Positions 1-11,900 of a DNA stretch of 64,000 nucleotides are shown here, piece by piece (position 1 is the stretch's first letter; each line of letters begins with the position of its first letter). A program made the position numbers and the translations under genes. The DNA lies in the NCBI RefSeq assembly GCF_005144415.1, contig NZ_SWJE01000005.1:348134-412133 (forward strand), read 5' to 3'. The DNA is from Trinickia terrae. GTDB lineage: Bacteria; Pseudomonadota; Gammaproteobacteria; Burkholderiales; Burkholderiaceae. Below the pieces are notes generated by a model. It searched no databases. It saw only the letters and a program-made list of their open reading frames with translations, and was not told where the DNA came from.

Positions 1-1
1 G

Positions 2-973
2 TTCGTGCTGGACCATATCAACCTCTGGTTGCTGCGCGATGAAATCGACGGGCAAAAGGGCTGGACGGTCGTCGATTGCGGGATTTCGGACGAGACGATC
101 AAGAAGCACTGGGAGCATGTGTTCGAGACGCGGCTCGAAGGGCTGCCGGTGCTGCGGGTGATCGTCACGCATTGCCATCCCGATCATCTGGGGCTCGCCA
201 ACTGGATTTGCGAAGGCGGGGACCGCGAGCGCTGGAGCGTGCGGCTGTGGATGACGCTCGGCGAGTACATGCTCGGGCGCGTGATGGCGGCGGGCGATGG
301 ATCGAATGCCGGCGGCGAGGGCGCGGCTCGGCATTTCGCTCGGCACGGTCTCGCGGATCAGGATGCGATCGAGAAGCTGAGGAATCGCCGCAGCTACTAC
401 TCGAACCTCGTGCCGTCGATGCCGGCGAGATATCGGCGCATGCGCGAAGGCGACGCGGTGACGATCGGCGGCAAAGCATGGCGCGTCGTGACGGGGTTCG
501 GTCATTCGCCTGAGCATTGCGCGCTGCATTGCGAGGCGGACGGCGTGCTGATTTCCGGCGATATGGTGCTGCCGCGGATCTCGACGAATGTATCCGTGTT
601 CGATATCGAGCCGGAAGGCAATCCGCTTGCGCTGTATCTGGAGTCGCTTGGGCGGTATGAGACGATGCCTTCGGACACGCTTGTTTTGCCCTCGCATGGC
701 AAGCCGTTTCGCGGCCTGCATACGCGGATCAAGCAGTTGCGCGAGCATCATGACGCGCGGCTCGATGAGGTGCGCACGGCGTGCGCGGAGAAACCGCAAA
801 GCGCGGCCGATATCGTGCCGCTCATGTTCAAGCGGCAACTCGACATTCACCAGATGACGTTTGCGATGGGCGAGGCGCTTGCGCATTTGCATCTGCTTTG
901 GCTTGCGGGGGAGTTCAGGCGCGAGATTGAGGCGGACGGGGTGGTGAGGTTTGCGGTGGCGAGTAAGTTCTAG
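2..973 (+). CDS. MBL-fold metallo-hydrolase (5' end cut by window)
   Basis: The protein carries the metallo-beta-lactamase metal-binding motif THCHPDH (about residues 55-61 counting from the GTG at 5). Later metal-site segments are GHSPEHC (about 166), the aspartate in LISGDM (about 184) and a C-terminal LPSHGKPF (about 229). This is the dinuclear-metal hydrolase layout of glyoxalase-II-like and lactonase-like enzymes. The frame is open to the first base, and the segment before the HCHPDH motif is short, so the true start probably lies upstream and the GTG at 5 is only the first visible start-type codon. The substrate cannot be told. Close relatives are often annotated simply as MBL-fold hydrolases. 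It ends at TAG 971-973, just before a decayed chemoreceptor fragment. Confidence 0.85.
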   Translation, partial: FVLDHINLWLLRDEIDGQKGWTVVDCGISDETIKKHWEHVFETRLEGLPVLRVIVTHCHPDHLGLANWICEGGDRERWSVRLWMTLGEYMLGRVMAAGDGSNAGGEGAARHFARHGLADQDAIEKLRNRRSYYSNLVPSMPARYRRMREGDAVTIGGKAWRVVTGFGHSPEHCALHCEADGVLISGDMVLPRISTNVSVFDIEPEGNPLALYLESLGRYETMPSDTLVLPSHGKPFRGLHTRIKQLREHHDARLDEVRTACAEKPQSAADIVPLMFKRQLDIHQMTFAMGEALAHLHLLWLAGEFRREIEADGVVRFAVASKF

Positions 974-1017
974 AGCCGTTCTGACGCAGGCAAGCCGCAA
1001 GCGTTCCGAAGGCCGCG

Positions 1018-1215
1018 AGTTCGCTTGCGGGCAGCGCATCCGAGGTCGCGGAGGACGCGCATCAGGTCGTCGAATCGATGGTGGAGACGATGGGTCGCAT
1101 CAGCGAGAACTCTTCGCGCATCGCGGAGATCACGACGCTCATCGAAGGCATCGCGTTCCAAACCAACATCCTCGCGCTGAATGCCGACGTCGAAGCGGGG
1201 CGAGCCGGGGATCGA
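1018..1215 (+). pseudogene. Methyl-accepting chemotaxis protein remnant (signalling hairpin only)
   Basis: In one frame the sequence reads as the cytoplasmic coiled-coil of a chemoreceptor up to the hairpin tip, with IAFQTNILALNADVEAG matching the nearly invariant MCP tip (usually ...NAAVEAARAGE). Homology stops at about 1215. The frame then runs through unrelated residues to a stop at 1275. Upstream, an in-frame TGA lies at 982-984. No transmembrane or sensor part is present. The substitutions at otherwise invariant tip positions (A to D, A to G) fit decay. It is a gene fragment, not a functional receptor. Confidence 0.75.
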
Positions 1216-1298
1216 AGCGCGTCGCAGCTCCGTGGAGCCGGAGTTGGCGTGAGGGTGCAGAAGGTTCTTAGGTGACGGGGCTCCCTCCCGCAAGCCTT

Positions 1299-1345
1299 GC
1301 CGGCTTCGGCGCATACGCCAGGGTTTGCCGAAGCCGGCCGTCGCC
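1299..1345. terminator. Inverted repeat, probable bidirectional terminator
   Basis: A perfect 12-bp inverted repeat (gccggcttcggc at 1299-1310, gccgaagccggc at 1327-1338) has a 16-nt loop and is followed by a T-rich stretch (tcttctttt). It sits between the MCP remnant and the convergent TPR gene, whose stop is at 1355. It could end transcription from both sides. Confidence 0.55.
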
Positions 1346-1354
1346 GGTCTTCTT

Positions 1355-2524
1355 TTAGTCGAGCCCCGCTCCGTTATCGTGATTGAGTCGGCTGCTCCGC
1401 CGCGCCAGCGCGCGCGCGAGGGTTTGGCCGTCGGCCCCGATAGGCCGGTTCAGCGCCGCTTGCCGAATGTCCGCCGCGGTCTGTTCCAGTCCCGCGTGCT
1501 CTGCGAGCAGACTTTGCGCAAGCGCCGCAGACAGGCACGCGCCATCCAGACGCAACGCAATCCTAGCGTTGCGCTCCGCTTCATCGAAGCGGCCCTCATG
1601 GAAGTCCACCACGGCGAGACCGCCCGGCGCCTCCGCAAATCCGCGGTCGATTTGCGCGGCATGTTCGAACCGTACTCGCGCGGTTGCCAACTCGCCATTG
1701 AACAGGTGCGCCCAGCCAGCCGAAACCCATGAGCCCGCATGTGACTTCAACAGCTCGGCGGCGCGATCGAGCGTCGGCGCTGCGGCGGCGAAGCGTTGTT
1801 GGGACAGCAATGCAAGGCCCGCGCCCAGCATCGCGCGGCCGCTGTTCGCGTTCAGCGCCAAGGCTCGCTCGAACAGGTCATGGGCGGTGCCGGCCGAGCC
1901 TTCATCGAGAGCGAGCAGACCGCGAACCGTGAAGCCATCGGGCGTTTCGGGCGCACGTGCTGCGTGAACACGTGCGCCATCGAGATTTTCCGTATCGAAT
2001 AATGCGGTGGCGAGCGCGGCGTGGAGTTCCGGATCGCAATCCGGGCTCTGGGCGTAGTGCTCGCCGAGAGCGATCGCTTCATCGATGCGTCCCAGGTGAT
2101 GCAAGGCGCGCAGCTTGAGCGTCGCGGCGCAGGGCAACGCGTCGAGAACCCTATCCTCGAGTTCGGCGACTGCCTCGTCGAAACGCCCGAGCATCGCATT
2201 CGCATAGGCGATGTTGTAGCGCACCGCGGGTTCGGCGTGCGCCTCGTCGAGCGACTGGAAAGCCGCCAGGGCAGCTGTGAAATTTCCTTGCGCCAGTGCC
2301 GCGAGCCCCTGCAAATTGACGAGCGCGGCAGGCAGTTCGTGGCGTGCCGAGTAGCGCGTCAGCAGCTCGTCGCACGTTGCGAATTGCTGCGCGTCGAATG
2401 CGGACGCGGCGGCATCGGCCAGCAGGTTCGGATTGTCCGGATCCGCTTCGAGGTATGCCAGAAAACGGGTAAGCCGCGCGTGTGCATCGGCAACGTGCGG
2501 CGTTTGGCGGGAATAGGAAGTCAT
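1355..2524 (-). CDS. Tetratricopeptide-repeat protein
   Basis: This 389-residue protein is built almost wholly of helical pairs with the TPR spacing of small and large residues, for example AVRYNIAYANAMLGRFDEAV and GLAVVDFHEGRFDEAERNAR. No signal peptide, catalytic motif or transmembrane segment is seen, so it is probably a cytoplasmic protein-interaction scaffold. The start at 2524 (MTSYSRQ) is the first ATG after a long non-coding stretch, with no strong ribosome site in front. Its only near neighbours are the decayed MCP and the Rhs promoter region, so context does not suggest a partner. TPR proteins also occur beside Rhs and secretion loci, but that link is inference only. Confidence 0.75.
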   Translation of the reverse strand: MTSYSRQTPHVADAHARLTRFLAYLEADPDNPNLLADAAASAFDAQQFATCDELLTRYSARHELPAALVNLQGLAALAQGNFTAALAAFQSLDEAHAEPAVRYNIAYANAMLGRFDEAVAELEDRVLDALPCAATLKLRALHHLGRIDEAIALGEHYAQSPDCDPELHAALATALFDTENLDGARVHAARAPETPDGFTVRGLLALDEGSAGTAHDLFERALALNANSGRAMLGAGLALLSQQRFAAAAPTLDRAAELLKSHAGSWVSAGWAHLFNGELATARVRFEHAAQIDRGFAEAPGGLAVVDFHEGRFDEAERNARIALRLDGACLSAALAQSLLAEHAGLEQTAADIRQAALNRPIGADGQTLARALARRSSRLNHDNGAGLD

Positions 2525-2938
2525 CGGAAAAGATTGAATCAGTTGCGTTGAACGCGTGACGAGGTTCGGTCGCCCGTGCTTTTTAAAGCATATCAGCGGC
2601 TCGTGCGCGTGACGAGCGCGGCAGTCGTGCCCCGCTGATTTTCCGGATTAGGGAGGATTGCTCGCTAAATATCGAGATCGCCTCTCGAGCTGATGAAGAA
2701 ACGTGTTTGTTGACGTTTGTTCACATTCCTCGGGCTACGACGCAAGTCCGGCTGCGACTCGTAAACCCTTCTCAGGCAATGCCTCGATCGTTCTACAGCA
2801 ATGCGCCCGCCATCCTGAAATAAAAAAATTCCCAAAACGCTAAACGACTCGCCAACCGTGCGGATAACTCGGTCATGACAGGCGCTGTGGCATTGACGCG
2901 GCGCGCACGAACAATCACGAACAGGATCGAGGCAACGC
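2525..2938. other. Non-coding spacer upstream of rhs
   Basis: About 410 bases hold no supported gene. The base composition is less GC-rich than around it (for example ctgaaataaaaaaattccc near 2815-2832). It must hold the promoters of the divergent TPR gene and of the giant rhs gene. A TTGACG hexamer at 2710-2715 is a possible -35 element, but no convincing -10 partner was found. A weak GAGG lies a few bases before the rhs ATG at 2939. Confidence 0.5.
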
Positions 2939-5900
2939 ATGGTAGCGATCGTTACGGGCTATGGTTTGGGGATGCAATATTCGTCGGGCTTGGGGCTCGG
3001 CGCACGCGGGCAGATCGGCAGCGCGTCGTTCGGGCAGAACGGCGAACGGATCTATGTGAACGCGGCCACCGGCAACTTGGCGATTCAGGACCTCGACCAG
3101 ATGCTGCTGGGCCAGGGCGTGAACAGCAACATCTACCGGGCGTACAACAGCAGCGGCAGTCTCGGCGGCGCCAACGGCAACTGGCTGGCCGGCGGCGCGA
3201 AGCGCGTAGGCGGCCTGGACGGCCGGGTGAATGCCCAGTTCAGCCAGGTGACGCTCACCGGCTGGGACGGCTCGCAGGTCGTCTACACCTACGACGTAAG
3301 CCGCAAGCTCTACGTGACGACCGTGGGCGTCGGCGCGGACGTGTCCACGGGCGCGGGGGTGGCGCAAGTTACGAGCACGGGCGCGCGGGCGACGCTGACC
3401 TTCGATGCCGCATTGAACACGTGGATCTGGCGCAGCGGCGACAACACGCTGATCGAAACCTACGACGGAGCGACGGGCCGCCTGAGCACCTGCCGCGATC
3501 GCGACGGCAACACCGTCTTCTACACCTACAACAGCGCGGGCGCGCTCTCCCAGGTCAAGACCCAGAGCGGCGATTCGACGTATCTTGACTATGACGCCGC
3601 GGGCAAGCTCGCAGCGCTGCGCACGGTCTACCGCGACACGGCGAGCCAGCTCGTGACTGCGACGGCCGTGCGCTACGCTTACGACAGCCAGGGGCGCCTG
3701 TCGCGGGTGACCGTCGACTTGAGCCCAGAGGACAACAGCGTCGCCGACGGCCGCGTGTTCACGACGACCTACACGTACGACGGCACGAGCAACCGGATCG
3801 CTTCGATCGCACAATCGGACGGCTCGCTCATCAAGTTCAGCTACGAATGGGTGTTCAACTGGCTGGAGCCGTTCAGCGGCGGCGACATGCGTGTGTCGCG
3901 CATCGAGCAGATCGCCGGCCAGGGCGAGCCCGCGCGCGTGACGACGCTCAGCTACGACACGTTTTCCCGCAGAACCACGATCACCGACCCGCTGGGCCAG
4001 CAGCAACAGCTGACCTACGACAACAAGGGGCGGCTGCTGGAGCTGGCGGATATGTCTTCGGGCAGCGCGATAGATCGGCGGCAGACGTTCACCTACGATG
4101 TGTACGGCAACGTCACGGCGATTAACGGCAGCGACGGGCGCTGGGTGAAATTCACGTACGACGCGGCGAACAACGTCGTCCAGCAGTGGGGCTCGGAGGG
4201 GGTGATCTACCGCACCTATGGTGCGAACAACGAGTTGCTCTCGGAGAAGGTCGGCCAGGACTTCAATACGGCGACGAGCCAGTTCGCCACCACGCGCTAC
4301 GTCTACGACAAGAACGGGCACCGGCGTTTCGCCATCAGCGCGGAAGGCCGCGTGACGGAATTCCGCTATAACGCGGCGGGCCAGGCGGTCTCGGAGCTTC
4401 ACTACAGCGGCTCATCCTTCGCCGCGAGCACGTCCGCGCCGACCGAAGCGCAGTTGGAGACTTGGGTCGCCGCTCTGGCGGACAAGAGCGCGGCCGCGCG
4501 CGTCGATATGGCCTACGACTATCGCGGCAACGTCGCGCTGGTGACGCGCTACGGCAAGCTGCGCGCGGACGGCGAGGGCGACGCAGACGCGGGCGAGATC
4601 ACGCAGGTGCGCTACGTGTACGACGCGTTCGGCCGGCTGTTGCAGCGCTTCGCGGGCGCGCCGGGCAGCGAGCAGGTCGAACAGTTCACCTACGACGGCC
4701 TGGGTCGGCTGCTCACGGCCGTGCACTTTGACGGCACGGTGACGCAGTATCAGCGTGTGGGCGACAGCAACACGGTATCGGTCACCTTCGCGAACGGCCT
4801 GACGCGTGTCTCGACTTACAACGGGGCGGGCGAGCTGATCGCCGTGGACGAGTCCTCGGCCGCGCACGCGCTGCTCTCGCACGTCGAGAACCGCTACGAT
4901 GCGAAGGGCCGATTGCGCATGACGATCGATGCGAACGGCGGGACTACGCACTACCTTTACGACCGCTACGACCGGCGCACCGCGGAAGTCGGCCCGGACG
5001 GCACGGCGAGGACGTTCGAGTACGACAGCGCCGGTTTTCTCGCGAAGACGATCACTTACTCGCAGCGCCTGACGGCAGCGCAATTGGGCAAGCTCGTGCA
5101 GGCGAACGGGCGGCCCGTCGACGCCGCGTCGCTTGCCGCGGCGGGCATCTCCCCGAGCACGGGCGTCGCTGACCAGGTTCAGTGGACCTACTACCGCAAC
5201 GGCTTGCTGGAGTACACGGTCGATGCGTACGGCTATGTCGTTCGCTACCAGTACGACAGCAGCGGGCGCTTGCTGTCGCGCACGGCATACGGTAACAGCG
5301 TTTCGACGGTGCCGCGCCCCGATCCCTCCAAAGTGACGGCCAACGCTTCGACCGACCGCACGACGCGCTACATCTACGATCTGGACGGATTGCTGCTGGC
5401 CGAAATCGACGCCGACTCCTACCTGGTTCAGCACCGTTACAACAGCGCGGGGCAGCGTACGGAGACGATCCGGCACGCGGGTGCGGCGGGCTCGGCTGTG
5501 ACCGATCTCGCATCGCTGCTGAAATTTAGCCGCGGCACGGGTGCGCCGACGATCTTGCACACCAACCTCTACGATGCCCGCGGGTTCCTGCGCGCCGAGA
5601 TCGATGGCGAAGGCTACGTCACGAGCTACCAATACGATGCGTTCGGCAACGTGTCCGAGCGTGTGCGCGGCCGGAAGCTGACGGTCGAAGAGGTTCGTTC
5701 GCCGCAGCAGGTGCCGTTGACGATCGAGGCGAGCGGTACACCCGGCGAGAGCGTCGAGGCGTGGATCGACGGTGTGAAGGCCGGCTCGGTGGTGCTCACG
5801 CAGGCAGGGTACGCGTCTTATTCGCTGACGGCGTCGAACATCGTGCCGATCTCGAATCACACGATTGAATTGCGCAGCGCGGGCGGCAAGCCGGTGGAGG

Positions 5901-8900
5901 TGCGGCGCGCGACGTTCGGCGGACTGGCGTTCGTCGCGGAGACGAAGTCCATCGCGGCCGCGGGCGAGCGTTACACGCTCGAAGCCGCGCAAGTCGCGCT
6001 CGCGCAGGCGAGCACGCCGGGAGCGCTCGAACGCACGGTCTACGTGTACGACGCGATGGGGCGCTTGCAGGAGCGCTCGACCTACTCGGTCACGGGCAGC
6101 GCGACCTCGCGTTATACCTACGACAGCCAAGGCAACTTGATTCGCGAGACGACGGGCAACCGCACGTCGGCTTGGCGCTACGACGAGCAAGGGCGCTTGA
6201 TCGGGCAATTGAACGGCAAAGGCAGCGAGGCGCTCGCGGCATTGGGCAGCGAGGCGACGCAAGCGCAAATCGACGCCGTCTGGCAGTCGTGGGGCGTGCG
6301 CTATGCGTACGACGCCAACGGCAACCGGATCTCGATGACCGACGCGAACGGCAACGTCACCTATTACTACTACGGCAAGGCCAACCGCCTCACATTGGTG
6401 ATCAATGCGCTTGGCGAAGTGACGCGGTACCAAACGGGCGCGCGGAGTTCGAGCGAGAGCGACCGGACCATCACGACCGTTTATGGCCAGCGCCTGTCGC
6501 AGCAGACATTGGCGACGCTCACGGGCGGTCAGGCTACGGATGCGCTCTGGCAGGCCATCAACGCCGTGTCCGGCGGCGACAATTTGACGACGCTGTTCGA
6601 ATACGACCAGCTGGGCCAGTTGACGCGGCGCACGGATTTCGCATCGGACGTGGGGTATCGCTACAACGCATTCGGTGATGTGTTGCGACAAACCACGCAA
6701 ATCGCGGCCGGTGAGAGGTTGGAGACTTCGTTCGACTACGACAAGCGCGGCAATCGGATTTCGCGGACCGATTTTTACGACAAGGGCAATAACAGCACCA
6801 ACCTGTCGCAAACGAAGACCGACTACGACGCGTTCGGCAGGCCCATCACTTGGGTTGACGCCAATGGTGGCGTACGCCGGCAGTCATACGACCGCAACGG
6901 CAACGTGATCGTCATCGCCGATGCGGAGTCTGGCCAGACGAAGCTCACCTACGACGCGTTCGGCAACGCGCTCACGCGCACCGACCGCACGGGCAACACG
7001 ACGCAGTACGCGTACGACGGGGCAAAGCGCCAAGTGCGCGTGACCACGCCTGAGGGGATCTCCACGGTCACGACGTACGACGAATTCGGCCAGGTGGTCG
7101 CGCTCACCGATGGCCGCGGCAACACCACGACATATCGCTATGACCTCGACGGCAAGCTCGTCGAGACGAAAGCGCCGCAAGGCACGACTACCCAGGCCTT
7201 CGACCATGCGGGCCAGTTGATCGAAACGGTCGATGGACGCGGCACGCGCACGCGCTATACCTACGACGCGGCGGGCCGGGTGCTGACGCGCGTGGTCGAC
7301 CCGACGGGATTGAATCTCGTCACGCGCTACGAATACGACGCGAAAGGACAAGTCGTTCGCGTGACCGATCCGTCGGGCGCGGTGACCGAGACGGCGTATG
7401 ACGTGGCGGGCCGCACGGCGTCCGTGACGGTGGATGCGGGCGAGGGCGGGCTGAAGCTCGTGACGCAGTTCGTGTACGACCAAACCGGCAACGTCGTGAC
7501 GGTGATCGAAGGACGCGGCACTAACGCGCCGCGCACGACGAAGAAGGTCTACGACGGCTTGGGGCGTCTCACGGAATCGATCGCCGATCCCGACGGTTTG
7601 AAACTCAAAACCACGTACACGTACGACCGCAACGGCAATGTCGTGGCAGTGACGGACCCGGGGGGCAACGTCACGCGCTACGTCTACGACAAGGAGGGAC
7701 GTCGCACGTGGTCGGTCGATGCTACCGGCGCGGTCACGCGCACGATGTACGACCCGGAAGGCCGGGTGATGCTGCAGCTGGCCCATGCTCAACCGATCAG
7801 TCTGACGGGTTTGCCGACGCCGCTTGGTGAAAGCGACATCGAGGGACGACTGACGCTCATGCCCGAGCGCGACCAGAGTACGGCCTATGCCTACGACAAG
7901 GACGGCCGACTGCGCTACACGGTGAATGCGTTGGGCTACGTGACCGAACAAACCTGCGACGCGAGCGGCAACGTCACGGCCACGCGCACCTATGCGCGCG
8001 CGCTCGATGTGAGCCAGGCGCGCACGCTTGCGGGAATCGCGAGTGCGTTGGGTGCGCAGGGGGCCAAGCCGACGGTGGCCGAATACGTCACGAAGACGTA
8101 CGACGCCGCGAATCGTCTGATCGAGACGATCGTCGATCCGGACGGGGTGAAGGCGGGCATGAAGTACACCTACGACGCGAACGGCAATCTCTTGACGGCC
8201 GCCCGCAGGACCGCGCTCGGGGGTGTGAACTCATACGCTTACGACGCGGCAGGCCGGCAGACCTGGGCCATCGATGCGGAGGGCGCGATCACCCGCAATG
8301 TCTATGATGGCGCGGGCCGGCTCGTGACGCGGCAGGCCTTTGCGAACACGTTGTGGTTCGGCTACTACGAGCAGTTGCCCGCCAACTTTGGCGAAAGCGA
8401 GATCGCCTCGCTCGTCAAAGCATGGCCCGAGCGCGACCGCACGACTTCCTACGTGTACGACGGCGCGAGTCGCCTGCGCTACGAGGTGAACGCGCTGAAC
8501 TACGTGACCGAGCGTGTGTACGACGCGGCGGGCAACGTGGTCTCGACAATCGCCTACGCCGGCGCGATCAGCGTGACGGGCGAGCCGAGCGCGGCCTCGG
8601 TCGCCGCGGCGCTCAAGGCGCAAGATGCGACAACTCACGCATCGGACCGCGTCACGCGCAACGTCTTCGACGCGGCGAACCGCTTGCTCTTCAGCGTCAA
8701 CGCAATGGGCTACGTGACGCAGAACCGCTACGACGCGAACGGGAACCTGCTAGAGCGGGTGGCCTATCGGACGCCATATGGCGGCGAAGGCACGCCGACG
8801 CAAGCCGACTTGCAAAAGTGGCTGGCAAGTCCGAACGTGCCCGACGCGGCGGGGGACCGCACGACGACGTGGCTCTACGACAGCGCGGGCCGGCAGGTTT

Positions 8901-11900
8901 ACCTGATCGACGCCGAGGGGTACGTCACGGAGAAGCGTTACGACTTCGCGGGCCGCGTGTTGAAGACGATTCGTTACGCGGGTCAATACGAGGGCGCGCG
9001 CACGGCGACGCTGGCGCAACTGGCGGCACGACTGCCGGCGACGCTGCCGGCCGATGCGGCGATGATGGAAAGCCGCTACGACGCGGCGGGCGGGCTGACC
9101 GAAACGGTCAACGCGGCGGGCATCGTCACGCGTCACACGCTCGATGCGGCTGGGCGTGCGAGCGAAACGGAAGTGGCGTATGGCACGAAAGAGGCGTCGG
9201 TGACGCGCCGTGAGTTCGATGCGGCCGGCAATATGACGCGTGAGACACGGGCTTACGGCACGGCGGCGCAAACCACGACGCTCTATAACTACGGCTGGTC
9301 GGGTCTGCTCGACTTTATGGTCGGTCCGCGCGGCGTGGAGGCAATGGAGCAGGACACCGAGTGGGCACTGGCCGAGCGCCGTGCGCTGGGGCTGGTGGAT
9401 GCCAAGGGTGAGGTACTCCGGGCTGCGGCGCTTACGGCCGAGCAAAAACGCACGGTATGGCTCAAGTACGGGACGTTTTACTCGTATGACAAGCTGGGCC
9501 GCCAGAACGGCGTGAAAGTGGGGGCGGGCGGCTTCAACTATATCTTCAGAGCCAGCTACGATGCGTTCGGCAATGCCGTGACGAGAAGCGAGAATGGGGC
9601 CTCAGCGGGGACCTTCTTCTTCGACAAGCTCGACCGTGTGATCCTGGCGGTGAACGATGCGGGCGGAGCGACGCGCACGGAGTACGGCGCCTCGGGGCAG
9701 CCGGTGCGCATCACGCAGTACGTGCAGCCGATTTTCAATTGGTCGCCGGGCACGCAGACGCTGTATTACGCGATCTCCGAAACACCCGGCAAAGACGCCG
9801 TAACCCAGCTCGAATACGACCGGCTCGACCGGCTCGTCAAGTCGACCGATGCCGAAGGGTACTTCGAGACCTATGCCTATGACGCGCTGGGCAATCGCAC
9901 GAACTACAAAAACAAGCTCGGCGGGACATTCACCTATACGTATGACCGTCGTGGGCTGAAGCTTTCCGAGACTCTGCCGGTTACCTCACGCGGCAACTCG
10001 GTGGTCAACCGCTTCGAGTACGACGCGCGCGGCAACCTGGTGGCGACGACCGAAGCGACGGGGCTCGCCGAGCAGCGCATCACGCGCTACGCGTACGACG
10101 CACTCGACCGTCAGATCAGCAAGACAGGCGTGCCCGTCACGGTGACACAGGCCGATGGCACCACGAAAACGGTGACGCCGGTGGAACGCTTCGTCTATGA
10201 CGCGCGCGGGAACGTGATCAAGCAGATCGACGCGAACGGCAGCACGGCGACCTCGTATTACGACGCGGCCAATCGCAAGACCGGGCAGGTCAGCGCGACG
10301 GGCACGCTCACGCTGTGGGCGTATGACGCGGCGGGCAATGTCGTGACGCAGCAGGTGTTTGCCAAACCGGTCGAGTCGGTGGAGGGCTCGACGCCGCCCG
10401 CTGCGCTCGTGGCCAACCTCGATCAGGCCCGCGAAACCAACCAGCTGCGTGAGACGCGTTACAAGTACAACCTGCTGAACCAGATGATCGAGTCGCGCGT
10501 GATGAGCGTGGCGACGGGGGATTTCAAGCCGGACGCGGGAGCAGATCAGAAGGGCGAATACATTATCAACGGTAGCCGTTCCGTTGAGGGCGACGCATCC
10601 GAACGCTACATCAGCAGCGATCTGGTGACGAAGTACGAATACGACGGCGCTGGCCGGGTGATCTCGAAGACCGATCCGCGGGGCTTTCATACGTATTCGT
10701 TCTACGACAGGGTGGGCAACAAGATCTTCGAGGCGGTGGAGACGCTGCAGCCGAACGGCAAGATCGAGTGGTACGGCACGTCGTGGACGCGCGATGCGAA
10801 CGGCAACGTGACGGAGGAGGTGCGCTTTGCGACCACATACAAGGACCCGATCACGACGAGTTCGATGTCGTACAACTACGCGTTGCGGACGAACTGGCCG
10901 CGCAGTGCTGAGGACCGGGTGACGCTTTATGAATGGGATCGCAACGGCCGCCTGGTGGGCGAGACGCATACCACGGGCGTGCGCTATGAGGAGTGGGGTG
11001 GCAAGTACTACCGCGACTATGTGCCTGGGGCGCGTGTGGACGCCAACGGCAAGCTGACAGAAGGCGCCGGTGTGGCGAAAACGCGCTACGCCTACGACGG
11101 CGAAGGCCACCTCGTGCGCAAGACCGATGCGTTGGGCAACCAGCACGACTTTACCTACGACGCGCTGGGCCGCCAGACGGGTCAGATCCTGCCGCAGTTC
11201 TTCGATTACCTGAACCGGAACGTGCGCGCGAGCACGTCGTACGAGTACGACGGCTTGAACAACGTCGTGAGGGAGACGAAGGGCGGCGACGGGCAGGACC
11301 AGGTCACCGCGTATGCGTACGGGGAGGGCGGGCGGCTGCTGTCTAAGACGAACGCGCTTGGCGTCGTGACGGGCTTTGGTTACGACGCGGCGGGCAACAC
11401 GACGCTGGTGGGCTACCTGCGCGGTGACGTGCACGGCCAGCAGGTGCAGGAGAAGACGACGATCGTCTACGACGCGGCCAGCCGCGAGGTGTCGCGCATC
11501 ACGCGCTCGCACGATGTGGGCAGTGGCGCGGCGCTGGCGAGCGGAGCGCTGCGCGAGCAGCAGTACAACGCGTTCGGCGAGATCGTGGCGCGCCGCACGG
11601 GCGGGGGCGGGGCGAACGGGCAGTGGCAGGAGTACGCGGACTACAACAACGCGGGCTGGGTGGTGCGCACGAACTTTGGTGACGGCATCTCGCACCTCTA
11701 CATGCACGACCGCAACGGCAATGCGACGCTGAAGGTGGAGTCGATGTCCTCCGACCTGCGCGGCAGGACGCTCGAGACGGGGCAGGATCTGCTCGATCTG
11801 CTCAAAGAGAAGGACATGATGCAGACGTACACGCTGTACGACTCGCGCAATCAGGTGGTGCGGATTCAGCAGCCGAAGACGTCGGCGGGGGCGCCGAGGG

